A stretch of DNA of 64,000 nucleotides, from contig NZ_JAUSTW010000002.1 of assembly GCF_030813055.1 (NCBI RefSeq), positions 372,001 to 436,000 of the forward strand, read 5' to 3'. The stretch comes from Neobacillus ginsengisoli. GTDB lineage: Bacteria; Bacillota; Bacilli; Bacillales_B; DSM-18226. Below, one piece after another: positions 1 through 8,093 of the stretch (its first letter is position 1; each line of letters starts with the position of its first letter). Position numbers and translations under genes: made by a program. The notes under the pieces were generated by a model. It saw only the letters and a list, made by a program, of their open reading frames with translations, ran no database searches and had not been told where the DNA came from.

Positions 1-476
1 CTGTAAAGAATCGGTGCGGTCGCCCAGGCAATTTCCTCCGGTGTTGAATTAGTGGATGCTCTTGAAAGCATGAGCATTGAAACATCAGCTCTGGGTTGTA
101 CATGGTTTACTCCGCCGGAGGTTGTACAGCCTAATATAAGAGATCGGATACGCTCGGGATACTTTAGTGCTAACCTTTGGGCAATCATCCCACCCATGGA
201 AATGCCATATACATGGGCGGAATCAACACCCGCTGCATCTAATACAGCATTTGCATCATCAGACATAAGCTCAATGGAATAAGGGGACTGGGGTTTACTG
301 CTTAAACCGGTACCGCGATTATCAAAAACTATCACTTTAAAATGCTCACTGAGAGCAGGTAGAGTTCGAAACCATGACTTTGAATTAAGTGACAAACCCA
401 TAATTAATAGTAAGGGTTCACCATCACCGTGGACTTCATAATAAAGTTCAATTCCATTCGCATGGGCTATTGGCAT
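1..476 (-). CDS. Alpha/beta hydrolase, C-terminal part outside window
   Basis: The ATG at 476-474 opens a frame that runs off the left edge of the window after 158 codons. It has the alpha/beta hydrolase layout: an oxyanion-loop strand ending LLLIMGLSLN, the FDNRGTGLSS turn after strand 4, and the nucleophile elbow GISMGG around residue 95, where the serine would be catalytic. The acid and histidine of the triad lie beyond the edge. An AAGGAG-type ribosome site sits upstream on the minus strand (AAAGGAGTTG). It resembles the 3-oxoadipate enol-lactonase/esterase group, but the substrate cannot be read. It is divergent from the PHA cluster that starts at 638. Confidence 0.85.
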   Translation of the reverse strand, partial: MPIAHANGIELYYEVHGDGEPLLLIMGLSLNSKSWFRTLPALSEHFKVIVFDNRGTGLSSKPQSPYSIELMSDDANAVLDAAGVDSAHVYGISMGGMIAQRLALKYPERIRSLILGCTTSGGVNHVQPRADVSMLMLSRASTNSTPEEIAWATAPILY

Positions 477-569
477 ATAAAACAACTCCTTTTTCTTCTG
501 GATAATGTAAATTAAATGTTATTTGGTACAGGCAAAGAACACGATGCTGAATATTTTGTGAATTTCAAA

Positions 570-598
570 TTGACTTAAACTCTGAATTTCATTATGAT
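570..598 (+). promoter_or_regulatory. Candidate SigA promoter of the PHA cluster
   Basis: TTGACT at 570-575 and TATGAT at 593-598 are separated by 17 bases, about 40 bases ahead of the ATG at 638. It is the only good -35/-10 pair in the divergent intergenic region. This is a pattern match only. Confidence 0.5.
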
Positions 599-637
599 TA
601 TAGCAACATACCATCTGGTTAGTTAAGAGGAATTTAA

Positions 638-1114
638 ATGACATCCAAAGACAATGATCCGGTTACTTTTTATAAACATCTAGAAAAGAAATGGAATAAA
701 AGCATCCATTCCTATACGAATAGCCAATCTTTCTCCATTGCCTTTGGTGAAGAGTTGGAAAATCATTTGGATCGGGTAATAATTCACAGAAAGTTCATAA
801 ATAGTTGGTTAAAGCGGTTCGACTTGGCGAATAAAGATGAAATAGCTGCCCTTGCATTAAGAAAAATAGATTGTGAGGAAAAACTGGACCATCTTGAAGA
901 TACAATCTACATGATCACCCAAAAGCAAAAAAGTAATCACATTAATTTAAAAAAGGTAAGAGAATCATTAGAAGAAATAGTATGTGAATTCGAACACACA
1001 GAAAGAAACTTCCGGTGTTACAAGATGAAAATACTGGAAAAAGAACTAGAGGATTTAAAACAATTTTTTCATAAACAAACTAATTTTGATATGGAGGAAA
1101 GAAACAATGACTGA
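638..1114 (+). CDS. PhaR-like PHA synthase accessory protein (short paralogue)
   Basis: A 158-residue, highly charged helical protein. Residues ~70-95 (NKDEIAALALRKIDCEEKL, then DHLEDTIY) align by eye with the PhaR signature seen two genes downstream (TKNDVANVANL...EEKMGALEEQIWDL). The N-terminus (DPVTFYKHLEKKWNKSI) likewise matches the DPYDSIKKYSELWEKQI start of that gene. PhaR is the small subunit that class IV PHA synthase PhaC needs for activity. The coiled-coil tail is shorter than in standard PhaR. The start has AAGAGG upstream, and the stop overlaps the next gene by 8 bases (ATGACTGA), so the two are translationally coupled. The function of this extra copy is inferred from similarity and position. 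Confidence 0.6.
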   Translation: MTSKDNDPVTFYKHLEKKWNKSIHSYTNSQSFSIAFGEELENHLDRVIIHRKFINSWLKRFDLANKDEIAALALRKIDCEEKLDHLEDTIYMITQKQKSNHINLKKVRESLEEIVCEFEHTERNFRCYKMKILEKELEDLKQFFHKQTNFDMEERNND

Positions 1115-1730
1115 AAAAAATGAGAAAGAAGCAGTGTTAGAAAATCAAGAATCCGAGGGTGTCCAAGAAGAGCAGCTATCAAGTTTCGAACTTATCTGGA
1201 AGCTTGGATTTGACGAATTAAATGCATGGGGTGAACGTTTAAATTACCGCGATGAAATCTTTTTAAATTCAGCTAGGAATTATGTTGAAAGAGTTAGGCA
1301 TAATCAAGAAAATATTAAGGCAATCACAGAGCAATTCAGCAAAGAACTACGAGAGTGGGAAAAAGGTGCTCGCGAGGAGTTACTGATGTCAACAACAACT
1401 CTTCAGCATTTCTTCCCGATTAAGTCATATGAAGAAATTAATCGTGTTGTAGATGATATCCAAAAAAGAACAACTTTGCTTTTATTGAACCCTTTTCAAA
1501 CTTTAACCAGCGGTCAAGGACTGGACAAGTATTTGGAAACGGTTGAAAAATATATTTCATTTAGAAAAAATGGCAGAGAGAAATATATTGATAGTGTTAA
1601 GAATACAACCAATGTGTTATATGAAAATCAAAAAATATTTGTGAATCTTTTCTCTAAACAAGTGAAAAATACGATTTTTCCATTTCAAAAATATATGAAT
1701 AATAAATCAACTGAGACGACAAATTCATAA
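1107..1730 (+). CDS. Phasin-like PHA granule-associated protein
   Basis: I chose the ATG at 1107 because GGAGG lies 9 bases upstream; an in-frame ATG at 1086 has no ribosome site. The 207-residue product is soluble and almost entirely helical, with an acidic N-terminal tail, several amphipathic stretches and no signal peptide or membrane span, as in phasins and PHA accessory proteins. It sits between two PhaR-like genes and overlaps the first, leaving 17 bases before the second. It was not matched to a named Bacillus phasin; true phaP-type sequence is found at 29842. Phasins coat PHA granules and assist synthase; that role here is inferred from composition and operon context. Confidence 0.5.
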   Translation: MTEKNEKEAVLENQESEGVQEEQLSSFELIWKLGFDELNAWGERLNYRDEIFLNSARNYVERVRHNQENIKAITEQFSKELREWEKGAREELLMSTTTLQHFFPIKSYEEINRVVDDIQKRTTLLLLNPFQTLTSGQGLDKYLETVEKYISFRKNGREKYIDSVKNTTNVLYENQKIFVNLFSKQVKNTIFPFQKYMNNKSTETTNS

Positions 1731-1747
1731 AATAGGGGTGGAACATA

Positions 1748-2314
1748 ATGACAGATAAAAAAACATACGATCCATATGATTCTATTAAAAAGTATAGTGA
1801 ATTGTGGGAAAAACAGATAAATGATTTTATTTTCCTTTTGACGAATAATAGCAATTTTGTCAAAATGGCCAACTTAGGTACGGAAGGACATTCTCGTTAT
1901 TTTGAAAAACTAAGAAAAAATCAAGAATCGGTTGCCGGGTTACTTAATTTTCCTACTAAAAATGACGTTGCAAATGTAGCGAACTTAACTATTCAAGCAG
2001 AAGAGAAAATGGGAGCCTTAGAAGAACAAATTTGGGATCTTAAAGATTCTATGAAATCTCAAAGCAAAGAAATTGAAACTGTTGTGGATGTGTCCAAGGA
2101 AATTATTAAACTCACAAAACAGCTAAAAACAGAGTTATTGAAAACAAAAAAAGAGCTGGCAGATACAAAGGACTTACATGCAGAGCTTCAAGAAATGAAA
2201 TTTGAGCTAATCAAATTAAATGATTTAAAAGATGAGTTCGAAATACTAAAAAGTCTCATAAAAAACGAGAAAGAAACAGAACAGGCATTAGTTGGAACAA
2301 CCCAGTCAAAATAA
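1748..2314 (+). CDS. phaR: Class IV PHA synthase subunit PhaR
   Basis: A 188-residue protein with the PhaR pattern: an N-terminal DPYDSIKKYSELWEKQI segment, the conserved FPTKNDVANVANL motif near residue 77, EEKMGALEEQIWDL after it, and a long C-terminal coiled coil. PhaR forms the active class IV PHA synthase with PhaC in Bacillus. The start has GGGGTGG upstream. The normal partner phaC follows directly but is truncated (see 2333-3100). PhaB (acetoacetyl-CoA reductase), which lies between phaR and phaC in B. megaterium, is absent here. Compare the shorter paralogue at 638. Confidence 0.75.
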   Translation: MTDKKTYDPYDSIKKYSELWEKQINDFIFLLTNNSNFVKMANLGTEGHSRYFEKLRKNQESVAGLLNFPTKNDVANVANLTIQAEEKMGALEEQIWDLKDSMKSQSKEIETVVDVSKEIIKLTKQLKTELLKTKKELADTKDLHAELQEMKFELIKLNDLKDEFEILKSLIKNEKETEQALVGTTQSK

Positions 2315-2332
2315 TTTTTGAATCGGAGGTAA

Positions 2333-3100
2333 AAATTAGATTGGGGTTCTCCGGGCTATGAAGACAAAAAAGTTGGCCTCGATACGTACATCGAAAAATA
2401 TTTAAAACAGGCTGTTAAGCGGGCGATTCGCCATTCAGGAGCAGAAGAAATTACCTTAATCGGCTATTGCTTAGGCGGCACTATTGCTTCTATCTACGCC
2501 TCGATCACGGAAGAACCGATTAAAAATTTAATTGTCGCGACGGTTCCAATTGATTTCAAACCGTTTATCGGGCCGGATAAATGGGCAGAAGGCTTAAAAA
2601 ATGGTGATTTTAACATTGACCGTTTTATTGATGTCTATGGGGTTGTCCCGCCTCAAATAGTGGAAGGGTTGTTTAGAGCAATAGGTGCGCCAATTTATTT
2701 CACAAACTATACCATGTTATTACATCGGGCACATGATCATCGTTATTTGGATAAGTGGCGTCGCATGAATAAATGGACGCTCGATCAAGTTCCTTTTGCC
2801 GGCGAGGCGTGTCGGCAAATAGCCAACGAGCTTTTTAAAGAGAACAAGCTGGTTAAAGGGGAATTGATGATTGGAAATAAAAAGGCTGACCTTAAAAATA
2901 TTAAGGCAAACCTATTCGTTGTTTCAGGCTCCAGAGACAATTTAGTTTTAGAAGAACAAAGCAAGCCGATAATGGATTTAGTGTCCAGTAAGGATAAAAC
3001 CTATATCACAGTTGAAGCTGGTCATGTCGGACTTGCCCTAACCGGTGTGTTCGCAGGAATTGTGGATAAATGGGTTTCAAGCCGTTCAAATTTGCTTTAA
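2333..3100 (+). pseudogene. phaC: PHA synthase PhaC, N-terminally truncated
   Basis: The frame opens right after an in-frame TAA at 2330 and encodes the last ~255 residues of a class IV PHA synthase (usual length ~360). It begins DWGSPGYED, keeps the lipase-like box GYCLGG with its nucleophile Cys, the SGSRDN aspartate region and the EAGHVG histidine, so all three catalytic residues survive. About 105 N-terminal residues are missing. A strong GGAGG at 2324-2328 precedes the remnant, but no ATG, GTG or TTG in the synthase frame lies within reach; the first in-frame ATG is at 2660, past the catalytic Cys. The likely cause is a deletion fusing the leader of phaR's downstream gene to the middle of phaC; an assembly error cannot be excluded. 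The fragment is visibly richer in G and C than the phaR genes before it. Confidence 0.8.
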
Positions 3101-3160
3101 TATCTTCGTGTAATAAAGTTCTGTACAAGATAATATAAATAATATTAAGCAATTGGGAGA

Positions 3161-3181
3161 GGGAAGGAAATACTCCTTCCC
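3161..3181. terminator. Short hairpin between convergent genes
   Basis: GGGAAGGA at 3161-3168 pairs with TCCTTCCC at 3174-3181 around a 5-base loop, between the convergent phaC remnant and the hydrolase. There is no T-tract on either strand, so it is a weak terminator at best. Confidence 0.35.
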
Positions 3182-3184
3182 CCG

Positions 3185-3964
3185 CTAACTTGCTGTTTTG
3201 TGTTTATTTAAAAAGTCGCGAAGTACTTTATTGAATGAATCCTTTGCCTCCAGCTTAGCAATATGACCTGTATTTTTGAAGATGACAAATTCTGAGTGCC
3301 TGATCTGTTTATGCATTAAATACTGGATCCAAACAGGTGTGATGGAATCGTATTGGCCGCCAATGATTAAGGTTGGAATATTAATTTTAGGGAGTAAGGT
3401 TAAATTATTGACCTTAAAACAAGCTTCGGCTGATTTAAGATAATAGTCATGATTTGGCTTGTAAAATTTATAGAATTCTTCAAAGTTTGCCTTAGTCCAA
3501 GAATATAGACAGGCACGAGCCGCTTTTTCTATTTGGACATTAGGGGGATTCACCTCCGCCCGGGCTTTACGATAGTTTAAATATAGTTTTCCAAGGGTTT
3601 TCGGGACAAAATGAAAAGTACTGACGAGTATAAGTGAGCGACAAATCCCGGGAGCTTGACGGTAAATTTCTTGAGCAACCATTCCACCCATTGATAAGCC
3701 GCAAATGTGAGCGCTTTCAATGTGGAGTCTCTTTAATAAATTAATAACATCACTTGCAAAGTTTGGAATCGATATCTCCTCATTTGTTTTATGCTCTCCA
3801 TGTCCCCGTAAATCAGGAATAATTAAGTCATAATGGTCCGCAAATACAAACTGATTATGCCAGCCTTCCTTCACTTCTCCAAGTCCATGAATAAAAACTA
3901 AAGGTTCACCGTCACCAAAACGTAAATAAGGAATTTCGGAGCAACTAGTTACTAATTCTCCCAA
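3185..3964 (-). CDS. Alpha/beta hydrolase
   Basis: A 259-residue single-domain alpha/beta hydrolase. The HGLGEVKEGW oxyanion region is near residue 27, PDLRGHGEHK near 50, and the nucleophile elbow GLSMGG near 90. An aspartate in GGQYDSITP (~205) and NTGHIA (~235) complete a Ser-Asp-His triad. The start is TTG, with AGGAGGG 8 bases upstream on the minus strand. It resembles the 3-oxoadipate enol-lactonase/BioH-like group; the substrate is not predictable. It points toward the PHA cluster and is not part of that operon. Confidence 0.85.
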   Translation of the reverse strand: MGELVTSCSEIPYLRFGDGEPLVFIHGLGEVKEGWHNQFVFADHYDLIIPDLRGHGEHKTNEEISIPNFASDVINLLKRLHIESAHICGLSMGGMVAQEIYRQAPGICRSLILVSTFHFVPKTLGKLYLNYRKARAEVNPPNVQIEKAARACLYSWTKANFEEFYKFYKPNHDYYLKSAEACFKVNNLTLLPKINIPTLIIGGQYDSITPVWIQYLMHKQIRHSEFVIFKNTGHIAKLEAKDSFNKVLRDFLNKHKTAS

Positions 3965-4142
3965 ATTCGATCCCTCCTATTGATAAGATAATAACCATTA
4001 TTTCCATGATTTATAAAGTGTAAAACATTTATAAAATTCTGACTAATTCATTATATAAACCCGCATGATTAAATATTACTCTTAGATGTAAATTACATAT
4101 ATCGATATGGAGAGTTAGGTGGTAACTTGATAATTTTTTCCA

Positions 4143-4171
4143 TTGACAAATAAAATTTCAAGGAGTAAAGT
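4143..4171 (+). promoter_or_regulatory. Promoter of the M-box transcript
   Basis: TTGACA at 4143-4148 and TAAAGT at 4166-4171 are spaced by 17 bases and lie about 40 bases ahead of the M-box aptamer. This is a good SigA-type match in the right place. Confidence 0.6.
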
Positions 4172-4204
4172 GAAGTTGAAGCAAAAGGAAAATGATGTAG
4201 TTCA

Positions 4205-4375
4205 AAAGGAAATTCTCGTTAGGCGAGGCTTCTATACAAACATAGGCCACTGCCCGGAAACGTCGAAAGACGCCAATGGGTAGAACAGGTATTGCCGGAT
4301 TAAGGCTCTACTTAAGGTGGCTGAGAAATTCTCTACGTTGTATAGTGCTGAAGCTAAACTAGGGGGATTATAAAC
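4205..4375 (+). ncRNA. M-box (ykoK leader) magnesium riboswitch
   Basis: The region carries the conserved M-box blocks in order: GTTAGGCGAGGCTTCTATAC (4219 on), CATAGGCCACTGCCC, the AAACGTCGAAAGACGCCAA hairpin, TGGGTAGAACAGG, TTGCCGGATTAAGGC, CTACTTAAGGTGGCTGAGA, then the closing strand. M-box RNAs bind Mg2+ and, at high Mg2+, favour termination of Mg2+-transport genes. The purine run AGGGGGATT at 4361-4369 could pair with CCCCC of the terminator at 4404-4408, giving the expected anti-terminator. The next gene is a DUF1003 membrane protein (4662), not mgtE. Confidence 0.9.
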
Positions 4376-4400
4376 ATTACATTTTATTTGTGATGAAATC

Positions 4401-4429
4401 AAACCCCCGGTTTATCTGGTGGTTTTTTT
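4401..4429 (+). terminator. M-box expression-platform terminator
   Basis: AAACCCCCGG pairs imperfectly with CTGGTGGTTT around a short loop, followed by TTTTTTTG. Its CCCCC strand is complementary to GGGGG at 4362-4366 in the aptamer tail, so it can be switched off by the alternative pairing. Confidence 0.7.
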
Positions 4430-4501
4430 GTTTTTTTCATATTTATAATCACCATAAAGTTTTCATGGAATAATATATTAATAGAATAAGGAGTGTGAGA
4501 T

Positions 4502-4522
4502 TTGCGTGGATGGTTCCAGTAG
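4502..4522 (+). CDS. Possible six-codon leader peptide
   Basis: AAGGAG at 4488-4493 is followed after 8 bases by TTG, which opens M-R-G-W-F-Q and ends at tandem TAG TAG codons. It lies between the M-box terminator and DUF1003. A leader peptide would add a translational checkpoint, but so short a frame with a TTG start can easily be chance. Confidence 0.2.
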   Translation: MRGWFQ

Positions 4523-4634
4523 TAGGCTGAGAAGAACGATTAATTTATTTGGAGTCAATAATACCCTACATTCCTCATCTGGAAGCTTCTGCGTAAATCG
4601 ATGCTTCCGTTAAGAGGTTCTTCAGTGTTAATGG

Positions 4635-4653
4635 CTCCCATTACAATTGGGAG
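4635..4653 (+). promoter_or_regulatory. Hairpin covering the DUF1003 ribosome site
   Basis: CTCCCA at 4635-4640 pairs with TGGGAG at 4648-4653, and the right arm is part of the GGGAGG Shine-Dalgarno site (4649-4654) of the DUF1003 gene. Folding would hide the ribosome site. The 200 bases between the M-box terminator and this point hold no other gene. Confidence 0.4.
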
Positions 4654-4661
4654 GTGTAGTG

Positions 4662-5261
4662 ATGATGAAATTTAATCCTACTAAAAAAATCGCCGGTAAA
4701 CAAAAACAAACTGATGAAGTTGTAAATATTCATGGGTTTGATATAGAACTGAATAAAGAGGATACAAAGAGAATCGATCGGCTGGTTGATAATTATGAAA
4801 AAAGCATTTTGTCACATTTAGATGATGAATATTTTCGTAAAACCACATGGTCCGATCGGATAGCCGACCGCATTTCTACTTTTGGAGGCAGCTGGAAGTT
4901 TATCATTTATTTTGGTATTTTCCTTGCTATTTGGATGATTTGGAACTCACTTGTTTTTACAAAGCATTTTGACAAACCGCCGTTTATCTTGCTAAATCTT
5001 ATTCTCTCTTTTATTGCAGCATTTCAAGCGCCCGTTATCATGATGAGTCAAAATCGGCAGGCAGCACGAGATAAGCATGAATCAATTATCGATTTTGCAA
5101 TCAACTACAAGGCTGAACAGGAAATTGATGGTATGCAAAGTCATCTCCATAAAATTGAAAATGAATTACTGACAATTAAACAATTGTTACAAGCAAAACA
5201 AATGGAAGATGATTCACAAGACGTATCAGAAAATCACTATGGTACGAAAAATATTATTTGA
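4662..5261 (+). CDS. DUF1003 family membrane protein
   Basis: A 199-residue protein. A soluble N-terminus of ~85 residues precedes the DUF1003 core, with WSDRIADRISTFGGSWKFI leading into two membrane segments (~90-110 and ~125-145). AFQAPVIMMSQNRQAARDK follows, and the protein ends in a coiled-coil tail (EIDGMQSHLHKIENELLTIK). The ATG at 4662 was chosen because GGGAGG lies 7 bases upstream; TTG at 4647 overlaps that site. The biochemical role of DUF1003 is unknown. Its place behind a complete M-box and terminator says its transcription answers to Mg2+, so a role in Mg2+ uptake or Mg2+ stress is a fair inference. Confidence 0.85.
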   Translation: MMKFNPTKKIAGKQKQTDEVVNIHGFDIELNKEDTKRIDRLVDNYEKSILSHLDDEYFRKTTWSDRIADRISTFGGSWKFIIYFGIFLAIWMIWNSLVFTKHFDKPPFILLNLILSFIAAFQAPVIMMSQNRQAARDKHESIIDFAINYKAEQEIDGMQSHLHKIENELLTIKQLLQAKQMEDDSQDVSENHYGTKNII

Positions 5262-5267
5262 ATCAAA

Positions 5268-5300
5268 AAAAGGAGCGCCCTTTTTGAAGGTGCTCCTTTT
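5268..5300. terminator. Bidirectional terminator
   Basis: AAAAGGAGCGCC pairs with GGTGCTCCTTTT, flanked by A-run and T-run. It serves both DUF1003 and the convergent glycosyltransferase gene. Confidence 0.8.
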
Positions 5301-5327
5301 TTGTCTTTCCATTCCAAACCTTAGATA

Positions 5328-6470
5328 TTAATTATAAGAAAGGTCGGCTGCAGGTACATAGTAACCATCCTCAACATCTAATATAAATTGTAAAATGTCT
5401 TCGGCAGCATGGGAATTTATAAATTCTCTTTGGCTATTGATTATGTTATTTAGTTTTTCACAATCATTTTCAAGTAATTTAGTGATTGTATTTTTAATAT
5501 CGCTGATATCCTTACATACGACTCCTAAATTAGATTTTTCTGCGAAGGCGGGATTCCCTTCTTCCTGTCCGGGCAATGCACCTGTTATGATAATCGGCAC
5601 ATTGGCAGCGATAGCTTCAAACATTACATTCGGACTGCCTCTGGTAAAGGCGATATCAGAACTCAGCATAAGATCCTGAATATTTTTGGTGAATCCATAA
5701 ATTTCAACTTTATTGCCATATTGACTTTTTAACGAATGCTCAAGCTTTGCTTTTAGTTTTGCATTTCTTCCTGCTACAATTTTCACAGTACAATCAAAAT
5801 TATTCAGGAGATTTTCTGCGATAGTTTCCATATTCCCTACACCTTCACCACCGCTCATAATCAAGCATTTTAAAGGTGTACCCTTTTTATAGGTAACTTT
5901 CTTTTTTGTGTTTTTTTGAAAGAATCTGGAGCGTACAGGGAATCCTAAAACCTTTATGTTTTCAGCAGGGATTCCATATTCAAGACATTTCTCTCTTGCT
6001 TCAACAGTTGGACTTATAATATAATCAGCTCTTTTATCCGCCCAAAGTGGATAAATATTGACAAGATCTGCTATAAGGATAATAAAAGGTATTTTTATTT
6101 GTTGCTTCTCTAAAATATTTAAAATGGAGCCATTAAAATTTGGATGAACGGATAAAATGATATCTGGCTTTATTTCGTCCAGCAACTTTAAAAAATTATT
6201 TTTTATTAGCGATTCGATCATTGTATTTACAACAGAGGGTTTGATAGCGGAAAGATTCCACACCATCTTCCAAAGATTTTCTGCACTTCTAGTGATCGGA
6301 CCATATGATTTACCGATATTCAGAAGAATCTGACCGCCAAGTGAAAAACCATCTACGACGTGTATGTTAACATCAGAATCGTCTTTTATTTTTTCAAATA
6401 AAGATTCTGTTATGCTTTTATGACCATGCCCTGTATTATCTGAGGAAATGATAAGTATATTTTTACCCAT
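5328..6470 (-). CDS. MGDG-synthase-like (GT28 family) glycosyltransferase
   Basis: A 380-residue two-domain glycosyltransferase. The N-terminal MGDG-synthase-type domain starts ILIISSDNTGHGHKSITESL, where the GHGH motif marks the acceptor side. The C-terminal GT28/MurG-like domain carries IMSGGEGVGNMETIAENLL and the donor-binding FTRGSPNVMFEAIAANVPII. Family members move a sugar from a nucleotide donor to diacylglycerol or another lipid at the inner membrane face, as UgtP does in Bacillus. The start ATG has AAAGG upstream. It is divergent from an MFS transporter (6643), with membrane-sensor genes following. A role in membrane glycolipid or exported glycolipid synthesis is inferred. Confidence 0.8.
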   Translation of the reverse strand: MGKNILIISSDNTGHGHKSITESLFEKIKDDSDVNIHVVDGFSLGGQILLNIGKSYGPITRSAENLWKMVWNLSAIKPSVVNTMIESLIKNNFLKLLDEIKPDIILSVHPNFNGSILNILEKQQIKIPFIILIADLVNIYPLWADKRADYIISPTVEAREKCLEYGIPAENIKVLGFPVRSRFFQKNTKKKVTYKKGTPLKCLIMSGGEGVGNMETIAENLLNNFDCTVKIVAGRNAKLKAKLEHSLKSQYGNKVEIYGFTKNIQDLMLSSDIAFTRGSPNVMFEAIAANVPIIITGALPGQEEGNPAFAEKSNLGVVCKDISDIKNTITKLLENDCEKLNNIINSQREFINSHAAEDILQFILDVEDGYYVPAADLSYN

Positions 6471-6642
6471 TTTACCAAGCCTTTCTTAAATACCTATTAT
6501 ATAATTATAACAAAATAAATGCACTTTGAAGACAGGTATATTTATTGTTAATACATTTTTAAGATTTAGCAATAAATAATTTCGTTATCCATGAAAAAAA
6601 TAACAACATAAACATTTTCTAATAAAGGAGTTTAAATCATTT

Positions 6643-8040
6643 TTGAAAAAAAATAATCTAAAAATCATTTATACCATATTTGTTTTTATTGCACTAGCTG
6701 CCTTTGATAATATAATAATTGGGCTATTTCCGCCACTATTTCAAAATATTTCAAAGGATTTACATGTAAATATAGCTAAAATGGGTACAGTTTCAGCGGC
6801 TAATATTTTAGTAACAGCCCTATCATCGGTTTTTTGGGGATATCTTTCAGGGAAATTTAAAAGAAAAAAACTTATCATCATTGGAACGATCATATGGGTT
6901 GTATCTGTATTTTTAACGGCTATGAGTAAAAATTATTTGCAGCTGTTAATTTTTCAAATCATTACGGGTGTTGGCTTAGGTTGTATTGCATCAATCGGGT
7001 TTAGTGTACTAACGGATACCATCCCCTATCGAATGCGCGGAATGATTTTAAGCCTATGGGGTATGACACAGGGCTTGGGAGGTATTGCAGGCTCTCTCAT
7101 GGCTTCTTTAATAGCTACGAGAACGAGTTGGAGATTCCCTTTTGAAATCGTAGGAATTATTGGCTTCTTTTTAATCGTGCTTTATCTTTTTGTAGATGAG
7201 CCCAAAAGAGGGGAATCCGATCCTGAACTGAAAGGAATTATTGGTAATGGACAATCATACAACTATATGATTGAATCAAAGCATATCTTATCGCTTGTTT
7301 TAAAACGGAGTAATTTACTTTTATTTTTACAAGCCTTTTTTATGAATATAACGACAGGGAGCCTCATTTGGGTTCCAACCCTATATATTTACAAAATTGA
7401 ACAGCAAGGCTACGGTTTGAACACGGCTATGATAGCATCGGGTTATCTTTATGCGATTTTTCAGGTTGGAGGGATGACCTCAGTTTATTTTGGACATCTC
7501 GGTGATCGCTTGCAAAAGAAAACCTATAAAGGAAGAGCATATTTAACGGCGCTGTTTGTTTTTCTTACGATGCCGCTATACATATTTATGTTTATCGTGC
7601 CTATGACAGATCTATCCCTGCCAAAGGATAATAATGCGTTATTCATTTTATGGACTTTATTAAAACAAATAATTGTGAACCCGTGGATTCTATTATTGTT
7701 TATCCTATCGTTTTTTGCATCGGCGGCTCAATCTGCGAACACCCCAAATTGGCTGGCACTGATAACGGATGTAAATCTGCCTGAGCATCGGGGAACAGCC
7801 TTTAGTGTCGCGAATCTGTCTAATAGTTTTGGCAAAACAATTGGAAATGTGGGCGTTGGATTTTTGCTTGGCATCATATCGAGTCATTCGAAGGAACCTT
7901 ATAGCTATATAATCACCTTATCTATACTGCAAATCTTTCTTATTCCTTCAGCGTTCTGTTATTTGAAAATGGCCAAAAATAATGTTTCAGATATAATTAA
8001 GGTTAAGCAGACGCTCAAGAAAAGAGCTGAAAATAAGTAG
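6643..8040 (+). CDS. MFS transporter
   Basis: A 465-residue membrane protein with ~12 predicted spans. The cytoplasmic loop between TM2 and TM3 has the MFS motif GYLSGKFKRKKLI, a variant of GxxxDRxGRR. GLGCIASIGFSVLTDTIPYRMRGMIL in TM4-5 and the TAFSVANLSNSFGKTIGNVGVG stretch are typical of the sugar-phosphate/spinster-like branch. It starts with TTG behind AAAGGAG. The substrate is not clear. It lies between a divergent lipid glycosyltransferase and desKR, 53 bases ahead of desK, so it may share a transcript with the sensor pair. Confidence 0.85.
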   Translation: MKKNNLKIIYTIFVFIALAAFDNIIIGLFPPLFQNISKDLHVNIAKMGTVSAANILVTALSSVFWGYLSGKFKRKKLIIIGTIIWVVSVFLTAMSKNYLQLLIFQIITGVGLGCIASIGFSVLTDTIPYRMRGMILSLWGMTQGLGGIAGSLMASLIATRTSWRFPFEIVGIIGFFLIVLYLFVDEPKRGESDPELKGIIGNGQSYNYMIESKHILSLVLKRSNLLLFLQAFFMNITTGSLIWVPTLYIYKIEQQGYGLNTAMIASGYLYAIFQVGGMTSVYFGHLGDRLQKKTYKGRAYLTALFVFLTMPLYIFMFIVPMTDLSLPKDNNALFILWTLLKQIIVNPWILLLFILSFFASAAQSANTPNWLALITDVNLPEHRGTAFSVANLSNSFGKTIGNVGVGFLLGIISSHSKEPYSYIITLSILQIFLIPSAFCYLKMAKNNVSDIIKVKQTLKKRAENK

Positions 8041-8093
8041 TACTGACTTTTATTTAAAAAAGTAGCATTAATGCTGAAAAAGAGGTTTCGGTA

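Noticed and set aside
52..282. Plus-strand frame of 76 codons
   Set aside because: It lies opposite the alpha/beta hydrolase, which has the GISMGG motif in its own frame; no ribosome site.
2660..3100. 146-codon frame as an independent hydrolase
   Set aside because: It is the C-terminal half of the phaC remnant, which reads open back to 2333; starting at 2660 would lose the catalytic Cys.
4606..4640. preQ1-I riboswitch-like AGAGGTTCT
   Set aside because: The first nine bases match the preQ1-I start, but the CCCTCT pairing strand and the A-rich tail are missing.
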